DNA of 64,000 bases from Promicromonospora citrea (GTDB lineage: Bacteria; Actinomycetota; Actinomycetes; Actinomycetales; Cellulomonadaceae). The DNA is taken from contig NZ_JABEMG010000003.1 in NCBI RefSeq assembly GCF_013004695.1, positions 1-64,000 of the forward strand. Direction: 5' to 3'. The notes under the pieces were generated by a model. It was not told the origin of the DNA, ran no database searches, and worked only from the letters and a program-made list of their open reading frames with translations. This document shows, one piece after another, positions 8,174 to 17,300 of this stretch (position 1 is the first letter of the stretch; each line of letters starts with the position of its first letter). The translations under genes and the position numbers were made by a program.

Positions 8174-9040
8174 ATGAGCACGGACAGCTGGACCGTCACC
8201 GGTCCGCAGACCCTGGAGCTCGACGGCGTGACCAGCGTCGACGCGCACGTCGTCGACGGGAGGCTCGACATCGTGGCCCACGACGACCCGGCGGTCCGCG
8301 TCGAGGTGCACTCCGTCGAGGGCCGGTCCCTCGAGGTGCGCCTCGTGGACGGCCGCCTCGTCATCGAGCACGAGAGCGGCCTGTCGGGCTGGGGCTCGTT
8401 CGTCAAACGGTTCGTCGACTTCGGCGGCAAGGCCCGGGCAGACATCCACGTCGCCGTGCCCGCGGGGACCACGGTCCGGCTCGGCACCGTCCGCGGCGAG
8501 GGCCTGCTCGCCGGTACGACGGCGGGCGCGTCGGTCTCGACCGTCACCGGGTCGCTCCTCGTCTCCCGTACCGCGGGCGAGCTCCGCATCAACACCGTGT
8601 CGGGCGAGGTCGCGGTGCGCGGCCACGCCGGCGACGTCACGAGCAACACCGTCTCGGCCGACGTCGTGGTGAGCGGCTCGGCGGACGTCGTCACGTCGAC
8701 CTCCGTCTCCGGGGGCGTCACGTTCGACCTGGCGACCCAGCCGCGGCAGGTGCGGATCAACACCGTCTCGGGCGATGCGCTGCTGCGCGTGCCCGACGAC
8801 CGCGCCGTCGAGGCGTCCGTGCAGAGCGCGAGCGGGCGCGTCACGGTGGGCGGCCTCCAGGTCACCGGAGGCGGGGCGGCGCGCGTCAGCGGCGCGGGGC
8901 GGGCCGGGACGCGGGGCGTCACGCAGCTCCGCGTCACGGGCGTGTCGGGCGACGTCACGGTGATCGGGTCCGTCCCGGACGACGCACCTGACCCCGCAGC
9001 CGCCGCGGAGGACGTCACCGCACCGCTGGGGGAGGTCTAG
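8174..9040 (+). CDS. DUF4097-family beta-strand repeat protein
   Basis: 288 residues from an ATG with GGAGG 5 bases upstream. After a short WTVTGPQTLELDGV start it is built of repeating beta strands marked by TVSG/TVTG motifs (LRINTVSGEVAVRGH, VTSNTVSADVVVSG, VRINTVSGDALL). This is the right-handed repeat pattern of DUF4097, also called adhesin-like putative. No signal peptide or membrane helix is seen, so it should be cytoplasmic or peripheral. The function is not established. It is first in a three-gene operon and overlaps the PadR gene by one base. Confidence 0.8.
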   Translation: MSTDSWTVTGPQTLELDGVTSVDAHVVDGRLDIVAHDDPAVRVEVHSVEGRSLEVRLVDGRLVIEHESGLSGWGSFVKRFVDFGGKARADIHVAVPAGTTVRLGTVRGEGLLAGTTAGASVSTVTGSLLVSRTAGELRINTVSGEVAVRGHAGDVTSNTVSADVVVSGSADVVTSTSVSGGVTFDLATQPRQVRINTVSGDALLRVPDDRAVEASVQSASGRVTVGGLQVTGGGAARVSGAGRAGTRGVTQLRVTGVSGDVTVIGSVPDDAPDPAAAAEDVTAPLGEV

Positions 9041-9750
9041 TGCCTCCCGTCTTCGCGCACGGCGAGCTGCGCCTGTACCTCCTGGTGCTGCTCCTGGACG
9101 GCCCGCGTCACGGCTACGAGCTCATCACCGAGCTCACGCAGCGCTTCGGCGGCACCTACCGGCCCAGCGCCGGCACGATCTACCCGCGCCTGGCCCGCCT
9201 CGAGGAGGAGGGGCTGGTCCGCCGGACCGTCCCCGACGGTGCGGGCGCCGGGCGCAAGGCCAGCTACGAGCTGACGCCGGCCGGACGCGCCGAGGTCGAG
9301 ACGCGCACGGACGATGTGCGGCGGCTCGAGCGCTCCGTCGCGGAGACGGTGCGCAGCCTGGCCGACGAGGTGCGCGCCGACATCCGCGACACCATGCGCG
9401 GCCTCCGCGCCGAGCTGGCCGCTGCCGCGCAGGAGGCGCGGTCCCGGCCGCGGCCTGCGCCGGACGCCGCACCCGACCCCCGACGCACCCGGTCGAACAC
9501 CCTGCGGCACGACGCCGAGGCGGTGCTGCAGCGCTTCCGCAACGACGTGCTGGCGGACCTGCGGGAGGCCGACGCCGCAGGTACGGTGACGGCGCTGACC
9601 GTCGAGACGCTGCGCACCGTGCTCGACTCGGCCCGGACCGCGATCCGCGGGACGCTGCCGCACACCGGCCCGACCGACCGACCCGACCACCCTGCCCCTG
9701 TTCCCGAACCAGCCCCCGAATCTCCCCACCGAAACGGAGCACAGCGATGA
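9040..9750 (+). CDS. PadR-family transcriptional regulator
   Basis: 236 residues starting at a GTG that shares its G with the previous stop (TAGTG). The N-terminal winged helix is clear: LRLYLLVLLLDGPRHGYEL, then TYRPSAGTIYPRLARLEEEGLVRR, the PadR recognition helix and wing. A long charged helical region (about 85-190) follows, fitting the PadR dimerisation arm, and the tail is Pro-rich. PadR proteins usually repress their own operon; the paired CGATATATCG palindromes upstream of the operon are the obvious sites. The ligand is unknown. Its end overlaps the next gene by 4 bp. Confidence 0.88.
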   Translation: MPPVFAHGELRLYLLVLLLDGPRHGYELITELTQRFGGTYRPSAGTIYPRLARLEEEGLVRRTVPDGAGAGRKASYELTPAGRAEVETRTDDVRRLERSVAETVRSLADEVRADIRDTMRGLRAELAAAAQEARSRPRPAPDAAPDPRRTRSNTLRHDAEAVLQRFRNDVLADLREADAAGTVTALTVETLRTVLDSARTAIRGTLPHTGPTDRPDHPAPVPEPAPESPHRNGAQR

Positions 9751-10544
9751 CCACCGAGTCCTGGAGCGTGGCCGCCCCCCAGACCATCGAGGTCGGCAGC
9801 GCCACGACCCTGACCGTCCGCCTGACCAACGGCCGCGCGGAGATCGTGGCCGACCCTGCCCGCACGTCCGGCGCCGTCGTCGAGGTGGTCGAGGTCTCCT
9901 CGCGGCCGCTGCAGGTGCTCGCCGAGCACGGCACGCTCCGCGTCGCCTACGACTTCCCCGGCCTCGAGGGCTTCGTCGACCGCTTCCGCGGCCTCAAGGA
10001 CCAGGACAGCGCGGTCGTGCGCATCACCGTGCCCGCCATGTCCGTCGTGGACGTCGCGACCGTCGGCGCCGAGGTCGTCGTGACCGGCGCGCAGGCGGGC
10101 GTCAACGTCAAGACCGCGGGCGGTGCGATCACGGTCACCGGCACCACCGGGTCGGTCACGACCAAGTCCGGCACCGGCGCGATCGCGGTCGCGGAGCACT
10201 CGGGCGACGCGTCGGCGACCACCGTCTCGGGCACCGTGTCGATCGAGGGCGCGCTGGGCCGGGTCTCGGCGCAGACCGTGTCCGGCGCGGTCGACGTCGC
10301 GGCGGTCGGCACCACGCCGCTGGTCAACGTCAAGACGGTCTCCGGCGCCGCGTCCGTGCGGCTCGACGCCGGCTCGCCCGTCAACCTCCGTGCGCGCAGC
10401 GTCACGGGCAAGGTCGTCGTGGACGGCACGCAGGTGGCGTCGAGCGCGCAGCGCACCGTCGTCGTCGACCACGCGGAGCCGGGCGCCGCGGCGTACGTCT
10501 CGACGAACACGGTCTCGGGCACCGCCACGGTCACCCGATCCTGA
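9747..10544 (+). CDS. second DUF4097-family beta-strand repeat protein
   Basis: 265 residues beginning MTTESWSVAAPQTIEVG, clearly related to the opening of the 8174-9040 product. The same TVSG/TVTG strand repeats run from about residue 100 to the end (VNVKTAGGAITVTG, ATTVSGTVSIEG, NVKTVSGAASVR). No signal peptide is seen. ATGA overlap with padR indicates translational coupling, so two DUF4097 paralogues flank their probable regulator in one operon. Genes of this type are common in Streptomyces and Cellulomonas, but their role is unknown. Confidence 0.8.
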   Translation: MTTESWSVAAPQTIEVGSATTLTVRLTNGRAEIVADPARTSGAVVEVVEVSSRPLQVLAEHGTLRVAYDFPGLEGFVDRFRGLKDQDSAVVRITVPAMSVVDVATVGAEVVVTGAQAGVNVKTAGGAITVTGTTGSVTTKSGTGAIAVAEHSGDASATTVSGTVSIEGALGRVSAQTVSGAVDVAAVGTTPLVNVKTVSGAASVRLDAGSPVNLRARSVTGKVVVDGTQVASSAQRTVVVDHAEPGAAAYVSTNTVSGTATVTRS

Positions 10545-10557
10545 CCCACCCCCATCC

Positions 10558-10700
10558 CCGCCGAGGTAGTCACGTGGCGAGGTAGTCACGTGGCGAGGTA
10601 GTCATGTGGCGAGGTAGTCACCGGCGCGAACCGGACGACTACCTCGCTGCCTGCGTGTATACGGCTGAACGACTACTTCGCCACGTGACTACCTCGGCGG
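10558..10700. repeat. 16-bp GAGGTAGTC repeat array with inverted half, copy 1
   Basis: Four direct copies of GAGGTAGTC start at 10563, 10579, 10595 and 10611, exactly 16 bp apart, with linkers like ACGTGGC. Inverted copies start at 10637 (GACTACCTC), 10671 (GACTACTTC) and 10687 (GACTACCTC). The outer 30 bases (10558-10587 and 10671-10700) are inverted repeats with one mismatch. It fills the gap between two convergent genes. A related array with the same period lies at 60601-60732. It may work as a bidirectional terminator or be a mobile REP-like element. Confidence 0.85.
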
Positions 10701-10711
10701 GGGAGGGAGGG

Positions 10712-11320
10712 TCAGGCTACCTCGTCCTGGGGGAGGCCCAGCCAGGCGTGCCAGCCCGTGTGGAGGACCAGCCACGCCATGAGGCCGTAGCCCGCCTGGC
10801 CCGGGTACACGCCCCCGCCCTGCGCCATGTCCGCGAGCCACTGCTCGTGCTGCGCGAGCGGCGTGTACGTGTCCACGTACGGCACCCGGCGGCGGCTGGC
10901 CACGTCGGCGAACGCGTCGGAGAGCTCGGCGATCCGCTCGCCCTCCTCGGGCCGCCCGGGCGGCGGACCGACCACGAAGGCGGCAGTCCGGTTCGCGTCG
11001 GCGACGTCGAGGATGTTGGCGAGGTTCAGGCGCGAGCGGGCCACCGTGAGGCCCGAGGTGACGTCGTGCCGCCCGAGGGCGACCACGAGCCGGTTCTCGA
11101 CCTCGGAGTCCGGGCCGAACCGCGTGGCGGTCTCCGCCTCCCAGCGTGCGCCGAGCTGCGTGCTCGTCTCGCCGGGCACCGCGAGGGTGAAGAGCATCGC
11201 GGGCCGGGAGAAATGGGTGCGCGCGACCACGCGCCCGGTCCAGCCGAGCGCACGGGCGTCGCCGACACCTGTGGCCAGCTCGTCACCGACGACGCAGATG
11301 CGCACCTCGCGATCCTGCAA
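10712..11320 (-). CDS. SGNH/GDSL-hydrolase-fold protein with altered catalytic motifs
   Basis: About 202 residues. A TTG at 11320 preceded by AAGGAGAG fits best as start; a GTG at 11305 and an ATG at 11380 are alternatives. The fold is suggested by the opening VRICVVGDELATGVGDARALGW (block I), VVALGRHD (block III region) and the ending GVYPGQAGYGLMAW (block V). The nucleophile Ser of GDSL is Glu here, Asn of GxND is His, and the His of DxxH is Tyr. A normal Ser-His esterase mechanism is therefore unlikely. No signal peptide is seen. Confidence 0.6.
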   Translation of the reverse strand: MQDREVRICVVGDELATGVGDARALGWTGRVVARTHFSRPAMLFTLAVPGETSTQLGARWEAETATRFGPDSEVENRLVVALGRHDVTSGLTVARSRLNLANILDVADANRTAAFVVGPPPGRPEEGERIAELSDAFADVASRRRVPYVDTYTPLAQHEQWLADMAQGGGVYPGQAGYGLMAWLVLHTGWHAWLGLPQDEVA

Positions 11321-11442
11321 CGGACTCTCCTTGCCTTGTCCCGGCAGCCTGGCGGACGGCCGGTTCCCCGATGTGGGCAATTGTGGTGCACCGACCGGGG
11401 CGGACCGGTGACAACGCGCCGACGCCGCTGAGCAGCATCAGG

Positions 11443-12387
11443 TCAGAGCAGCGTCATGCCCCACCGGACCGCGTGCCGGTCACCCGGCGCGAGGTGCACC
11501 AGCCGCTCGCCGGTGCGGAAGGCGTCGGCGGCGCAGCTCATCGGCTCGGCCGCCAGCCCCATGCGGCGCCGCTCGGGCTGGATGTGGTCGCCCGTGCAGA
11601 TCTGCCAGACGTCCTGCGACCCGTCCATCCAGACGGCGGCCGTCCGCCCGTCCGGACCCGTGAGGTGGGCCCACGACAGGCCCTCCTCGTCCCGCACGAC
11701 GTCGACGTACGCGTCGTCCAGGTCGAGCCCGGCCGCGCTGCGCGGCTCGCGCAGGTCGTAGGTGCCCGACGCCGGCTCGGTGCCGGTCGGCAGCAGGCGG
11801 TCGTCCGTCGTGACGCGCGTGCCGGCGTCGAGGCGCACGGTGCACTCGTCGAGCGACGCGCCGCCCGTGGACAGCCAGGGGTGGAACCCGCACCCGTAGG
11901 GCGCGGTGTCGCCGCCGACGTTGGTGACCTCCAGCGTGATCTCGAGCCCCGTGTCGGACAGGCTGTACCGGATCTGGGCGACGAGCTGGAACGGGTAGCC
12001 GGGGCGCGCCACGAGCTCCAGCTCCAGCGTCACGGCGGAGCCGGTGTGCTCCACGACTGACCAGCGCTCGAAGGCCGCGAGCCCGTGCAGCGCCGTGCGG
12101 CGGTCCGGCTCGGTGATCGGCAGCTGGTGCGTGACCCCGCCGTACTCGTAGGATCCGTCCGCCAGCCGGTTCGGCCAGGGCAGGAGCACGGCGCTGTTGA
12201 AGACGGGGTTGATCTCGTCGGCGCCGAACGGCACCACGACGTCGCGCCCGCCGACCGAGTACTCGCGCAGCGCGGCGCCCACCTGGGTCACCGTGGCGCG
12301 GTGCTCACCGTGGCCGATGCGGTACTGGTCCCCGGAAGGATGGGGCCTTGCCGCACCGACGGGAGGAATTTCTGTCGTCACACTCAC
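11443..12387 (-). CDS. aldose 1-epimerase family protein (galactose mutarotase-like)
   Basis: 314 residues from the GTG at 12387; a second GTG lies at 12381. Family landmarks are LLPWPNRLADGSY, the ALHGLAAFERW segment (catalytic His region), YGCGFHPWLS, and the catalytic Glu in LAAEPMSC near the C-terminus. Such enzymes interconvert alpha and beta anomers of sugars. Tandem TACGGT boxes at 12388-12399 on the minus strand place the likely transcription start on the GTG, so it appears leaderless. It is divergent from the aldo/keto reductase gene, which suggests sugar metabolism but no specific sugar. Confidence 0.85.
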   Translation of the reverse strand: MSVTTEIPPVGAARPHPSGDQYRIGHGEHRATVTQVGAALREYSVGGRDVVVPFGADEINPVFNSAVLLPWPNRLADGSYEYGGVTHQLPITEPDRRTALHGLAAFERWSVVEHTGSAVTLELELVARPGYPFQLVAQIRYSLSDTGLEITLEVTNVGGDTAPYGCGFHPWLSTGGASLDECTVRLDAGTRVTTDDRLLPTGTEPASGTYDLREPRSAAGLDLDDAYVDVVRDEEGLSWAHLTGPDGRTAAVWMDGSQDVWQICTGDHIQPERRRMGLAAEPMSCAADAFRTGERLVHLAPGDRHAVRWGMTLL

Positions 12388-12540
12388 ACCGTAACCGTAG
12401 GGCAATTTCCGTCTGCGGCACGTAGCGTGGGACGGCAGACTAAAGGGTCGGGAATTGTCATGCCCGCACGACCCCGCTACACCAGGGGCCCGACGCCGGG
12501 TCCGCACGGGCCACCCGGCCCGCTGACAGCAGGAGGAACG

Positions 12541-13536
12541 ATGGAACAGCAGGTGCTCGGACGGACGGGTCGGCTCGTATCGGCTGTGGGCCTGGGGACC
12601 TGGCAGCTCGGCGCGGACTGGGGCGACGTCAGCGAGGACGACGCCCGCGCGGTGCTGGAGGCGTCCCTCGAGGCCGGTGTGACCTTCTACGACACCGCGG
12701 ACGTCTACGGGGACGGGCGCAGCGAGCAGATCATCGGGTCGTTCCTCAAGGACCACGCCGACGCCGGGCTGACCGTCGCCACCAAGATGGGCCGACGGGT
12801 CGACCAGGTGCCGGAGAACTACGTGCTGGACAACTTCCGGCAGTGGACCGACCGCTCGCGGCGCAACCTCGGTGTCGACCGCCTCGACCTCGTCCAGCTG
12901 CACTGCCCGCCCAGCGCCGTCTACTCGAGCGACGCCGTCTACGACGCGCTCGACCAGCTCGTGGCCGACGGCGCGATCGCCGCCTACGGCGTCAGCGTCG
13001 AGAAGACCTCCGAGGCGCTCGAGGCCATCGCGCGCCCGCACGTCGCCACCGTGCAGATCATCCTCAACGCCTTCCGGCTCAAGCCGCTCGACGAGGTGCT
13101 GCCCGCCGCGTCGGCTGCCGGGGTCGGCATCATCGCGCGCGTGCCGCTGGCCTCGGGCCTGCTCTCCGGCCGGTACACCAAGGACACGGTGTTCGCCGAG
13201 AACGACCACCGGAACTTCAACCGCGAGGGCGCCGCGTTCGACGTCGGCGAGACGTTCTCCGGCGTGCCCTACGAGGTGGGCCTCGAGGCCGCCGCGCGGT
13301 TCTCGGAGCTCGCCTCGCAGGTCGTGGGTGAGGCCCTGACCCCCGCGCAGGCCGCGATCGCCTGGGCCTGGCAGCGGCCGGGCGTCTCCTCGGTGATCCC
13401 GGGGGCGCGCAACACCGAGCAGGCCCGCGCCAACGCCGCGGCGGGCGACGCCGACACGCTCGGCCCGCTGTTCATGTCGGGCGTGCGCGAGATCTACGAC
13501 GAGCTGATCAAGGAGCACGTCCACGACAAGTGGTGA
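12541..13536 (+). CDS. aldo/keto reductase
   Basis: 331 residues from an ATG with AGGAGG 6 bases upstream. The AKR catalytic tetrad is visible: Asp and Tyr in FYDTADVYGDG, Lys in VATKMGR, and His in QLHCPP. The C-terminal NADPH-binding segment SVIPGARNTEQARAN is also present. The fold is a (beta/alpha)8 barrel that reduces carbonyls with NADPH. The closest style is the broad L-glyceraldehyde-3-phosphate-reductase/YhdN-like group, and the natural substrate is unknown. It is divergent from the mutarotase gene and convergent with the VOC gene. Confidence 0.88.
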   Translation: MEQQVLGRTGRLVSAVGLGTWQLGADWGDVSEDDARAVLEASLEAGVTFYDTADVYGDGRSEQIIGSFLKDHADAGLTVATKMGRRVDQVPENYVLDNFRQWTDRSRRNLGVDRLDLVQLHCPPSAVYSSDAVYDALDQLVADGAIAAYGVSVEKTSEALEAIARPHVATVQIILNAFRLKPLDEVLPAASAAGVGIIARVPLASGLLSGRYTKDTVFAENDHRNFNREGAAFDVGETFSGVPYEVGLEAAARFSELASQVVGEALTPAQAAIAWAWQRPGVSSVIPGARNTEQARANAAAGDADTLGPLFMSGVREIYDELIKEHVHDKW

Positions 13537-13558
13537 CGTGCCCGTCCCGGGCGAGGCC

Positions 13559-14251
13559 TCAGGCCTCGTCCGGGGCGAACACGCAGAACTCGTTGCCCTC
13601 CGGGTCGGCCAGCACGTCCCAGAAGACGTGCGGGTCGGCTGAGTCCTCGTGCGGCGTCACGAGCGTGGCGCCGACGTCGAGCAGCGTGCCCGTGTCGCCG
13701 ACGACGTCCCAGTGGATGCGGTTCTTGACCGTCTTGGGCTCGGGCACCGGGATGAACAGCATCTGGAACGGCAGCGAGCCACCCGGGCCGATCCGGTACC
13801 AGCCCCTGTCCTCGATCTCCCGCGGCTCCAGTCCGAGGCACCGGCCCCACCAGGCGGCCGCGGCCGCGGCGTCGGCGGAGTCGACGACCAGCGCGTACGG
13901 GCGGTAGACGCCCGCCTCCGCGGCGCGGTCGGGGAAGGCGCACAGCTCGCCGCCCTCGGGGTCGCGCATGACGACCCAGTTCTCGCGTGCGGTCTCCGCC
14001 GTCGCGCCCAGTGCCTCGAGCTCTTCCACGGTGGCGTGCAGGTCGAGGTGCACGCGCTGCTTGACCGTGCGCGGCTCGGGGACCGTGTTGATCCACACCG
14101 TGTGCCGCGGGTCGTCGTCCTCGAGCACGAAGGTGGTGGCCGAGTCGCCTGCGGGGCTCGACCGCAGCCCGAGGGCCGCCGACCAGAAGGCCGCGAGGGT
14201 CGCGCCGTCGGAGGCGTCGATGACCAGGTCCTTGAACTGAGCGTCTGCCAT
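13559..14251 (-). CDS. two-domain VOC family protein
   Basis: 230 residues containing two consecutive VOC/glyoxalase-like units. The first is about residues 5-110 (FKDLVIDASDGATLAAFWSAALG and MRDPEGGELCAF). The second is about 115-228 (ALVVDSADAAAAAAWWGRCLG and LADPEGNEFCVF). Both end with the DPEGxExC(A/V)F strand typical of the glyoxalase_6 type. A fused pair can form a complete active site within one chain. The substrate is unknown. It lies between the convergent aldo/keto reductase and the kgd terminator. Confidence 0.8.
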   Translation of the reverse strand: MADAQFKDLVIDASDGATLAAFWSAALGLRSSPAGDSATTFVLEDDDPRHTVWINTVPEPRTVKQRVHLDLHATVEELEALGATAETARENWVVMRDPEGGELCAFPDRAAEAGVYRPYALVVDSADAAAAAAWWGRCLGLEPREIEDRGWYRIGPGGSLPFQMLFIPVPEPKTVKNRIHWDVVGDTGTLLDVGATLVTPHEDSADPHVFWDVLADPEGNEFCVFAPDEA

Positions 14252-14298
14252 CGCACCACCCTACGGCGGGCGGCCGTGCGTGCGGGGTCGTCGTGCGA

Positions 14299-14341
14299 CG
14301 ACGGAGGCGGGCACCCCCTTCCGGGGTGCCCGCCTCCGTCG
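14299..14341 (-). terminator. terminator hairpin downstream of kgd
   Basis: A perfect 19-bp stem (14299-14317 with 14323-14341, sequence CGACGGAGGCGGGCACCCC on the left arm) closes a 5-base CTTCC loop. It begins 13 bp after the kgd stop on the minus strand and before the VOC gene. There is no U tract, as is common for GC-rich actinobacterial terminators. Confidence 0.7.
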
Positions 14342-14354
14342 CGTGCGTGCGGCG

Positions 14355-17300
14355 TCAGCCGCGCGTGAAAGCCTGCTCCAGGAGCGTCTTCTGCTGGGCC
14401 TGGTGCAGCTTCGCCGTCCCCGCGGCGGTCGAGGCCGACGCCGGACGGGACACCACGTTGACGTACGGGATGTCCATCGGGAGCGCCATGTGGATGTAGC
14501 TCCACGCGCCCTGGTTCTGCGGCTCGTCCTGCACCCAGACCACCTCGGCGTCGCCGTACCTGGCGAGCTCGGCGCGGATCTGCTCCTCCGGGAACGGGTA
14601 GAGCTGCTCGAGCCGGACGATCGCCACGCCCTCGTCACCGCGCTTGGTGCGCTCGGCGAGGAGGTCGTAGTACACGCGGCCCGTGCACAGGATGACCCGG
14701 TTGACCTTGGCGGGGTCCGCCGTCGGGTCCGGGAGCACCTCGCGGAACGTGCCGGCGGTGAAGTCCTCCACCGCGGACGCGGCGGCCTTGAGGCGCAGCA
14801 GCTGCTTCGGCGTGAACACCACGAGCGGGCGACGCGGCCGCGCGTACGCCTGGCGGCGCAGCAGGTGGAAGTACGACGCCGGGGTCGACGGCTGCGCGAC
14901 CGTCAGGTTGTTCTCCGCGCAGAGCTGCAGGAACCGCTCGATGCGGGCCGACGAGTGGTCGGGCCCCTGGCCCTCGTAGCCGTGCGGCAGCAGCATGACG
15001 AGCGAGGAGGACTGGCCCCACTTCTGCTCGGCGGACGAGATGAACTCGTCGATCACCGTCTGGGCGCCGTTGACGAAGTCGCCGAACTGCGCCTCCCAGA
15101 GCACCAGGGCGTCCGGGCGCTCCACGGAGTAGCCGTACTCGAAGCCGAGGGCCGCGTACTCCGACAGCGACGAGTCGTAGACCCAGAACTTGGCCTGGTC
15201 GCTCGACAGGTACAGCAGCGGGGTCCACTCGGCGCCGGTCTCCCGGTCGTGCAGCACGGCGTGGCGCTGGACGAAGGTGCCGCGGCGCGAGTCCTGGCCG
15301 GCGAGGCGCACCGGGGTGCCCTCGACGAGCAGGGAGCCGAAGGCCACCAGTTCGCCGAAGCCCCAGTCGATGCCGCCGTCCTTCGACATGAGCTGGCGCT
15401 TCTCCAGCAGCTGGGCGAGCTTCGGGTGCACCGTGAAGCCCTCCGGCGGCGTGGTGTGCACGTCGCCGACCCGCTGCAGCACGTCGTGGGAGATCGCCGT
15501 CTGCCAGCCGACCATCGTGCCGGCGTCCTCGCGCTGGGACTCCGGACGCTCCAGACCGGCGAGGTGCTCGGTGCTGGGCTCGGGCGCGAAGCCCGACTTG
15601 GTCTCGCTGAACACCCGCTCGAGCTGCGCCTGGTAGTCCTGCAGCGCGTGCTCGGCCTCCTCCACGGTGATGTCACCGCGGGCGACCAGGTTCTCGGTGT
15701 AGAGCTTGCGCACCGAGCGCTTGGTCTCGATGAGGTTGTACATGAGCGGCTGCGTCATCGACGGGTCGTCGCCCTCGTTGTGCCCGCGGCGGCGGTAGCA
15801 GATGAGGTCGATGATGACGTCCTGGCCGAACTGCTCGCGGAACGCGAAGGCGAGCTCGGCGGTGCGCACGACGGCCTCGGGGTCGTCGCCGTTCACGTGC
15901 ATGACCGGCACCTGGTAGCCCTTGGCCACGTCGGTCGCGTACGTCGTCGAGCGGGACGACGTCGGGCCCGTGGTGAAGCCGACCTGGTTGTTGACGACGA
16001 CGTGGATCGTGCCGCCGGTACGGTAGCCGCGCAGCTGCGACAGGTTGAGCACCTCGGGCACGACGCCCTGGCCCGCGAAGGCCGCGTCCCCGTGCACCAG
16101 GATCGGCAGCACGGAGAAGCCGTCGCCGCCGAGGTCGATGCGGTCCTGCTTGGCGCGGACGATGCCCTCGAGCACCGGGTCGACCGCCTCGAGGTGCGAC
16201 GGGTTGGCCGCGAGGTAGACGCGGGTCGTCGCGCCCGACTCGGAGGTGAACGTGCCCTCCGTGCCGAGGTGGTACTTCACGTCGCCGGAGCCCTGGACGC
16301 TCTTCGGGTCGAGCTGGCCCTCGAACTCGCGGAAGATCTGGCCGTAGCTCTTGCCCGCGATGTTGGCCAGCACGTTGAGCCGACCGCGGTGGGCCATGCC
16401 GATGCCGACCTCGTCGAGCCCGTTCTCCGCCGCCTTCGACAGGATCGCGTCGAGCAGCGGGATGAGGGACTCGCCGCCCTCGAGCGAGAAGCGCTTCTGA
16501 CCGACGAACTTGGTCTGCAGGAACGTCTCGAACGCCTCGGCGGAGTTGAGGCGGCGCAGGATGCGCAGCTGGTCCTCGCGCGGCGTCTTGGCGTAGCCGG
16601 CCTCCAGGCGCTCCTGGAGCCACTTGCGCTGCGCCGGGTCGGCGATGTGCATGTACTCGATGCCGATGGTGCGGCAGTACGAGTCGCGCAGCAGACCGAG
16701 GATCTCGCGCAGCGTGGCCTTGGGCTTGGTGCCGAACCCGGCCGTCGGGAAGGTGCGGTCCAGGTCCCACAGCGTCAGGCCGTGGTTCTGGATGTCGAGG
16801 TCCGGGTGCTTGCGCTGGCGGTAGGCGAGCGGGTCGGTGTCGGCCATGAGGTGGCCGCGCGAGCGGTACGCCTGGACGACCTCGGCGATCTTGGCCGGCT
16901 TCGCGGCCTCGACGTCGGCGTCGACCGTGTTGTCGCGCACCCAGCGGACGGGCTCGTACGGGACGCGCAGGGCCGCGAAGACGCGGTCGTAGAAGCCGTC
17001 CAGACCGAGCAGCTTCTCGGCGATGATCTTGAGGAACTCGCCGGACTGCGCGCCCTGGATGATGCGGTGGTCGTAGGTCGACGTGAGCGTCATGACCTTC
17101 GAGACGCCCATGCGGGCGAGCTGCTCCTCGGACGCACCGGCGAACTCGGCCGGGTAGTCCATGGCGCCGACGCCGACGATCGTGCCCTGACCCTGCATGA
17201 GGCGCGGCACGGAGTGCACCGTGCCGATGCCGCCGGGGTTGGTCAGCGAGATCGTGGTGCCCTGGAAGTCCGGGACGCCGAGCTTGCCGCCGCGGGCCTT

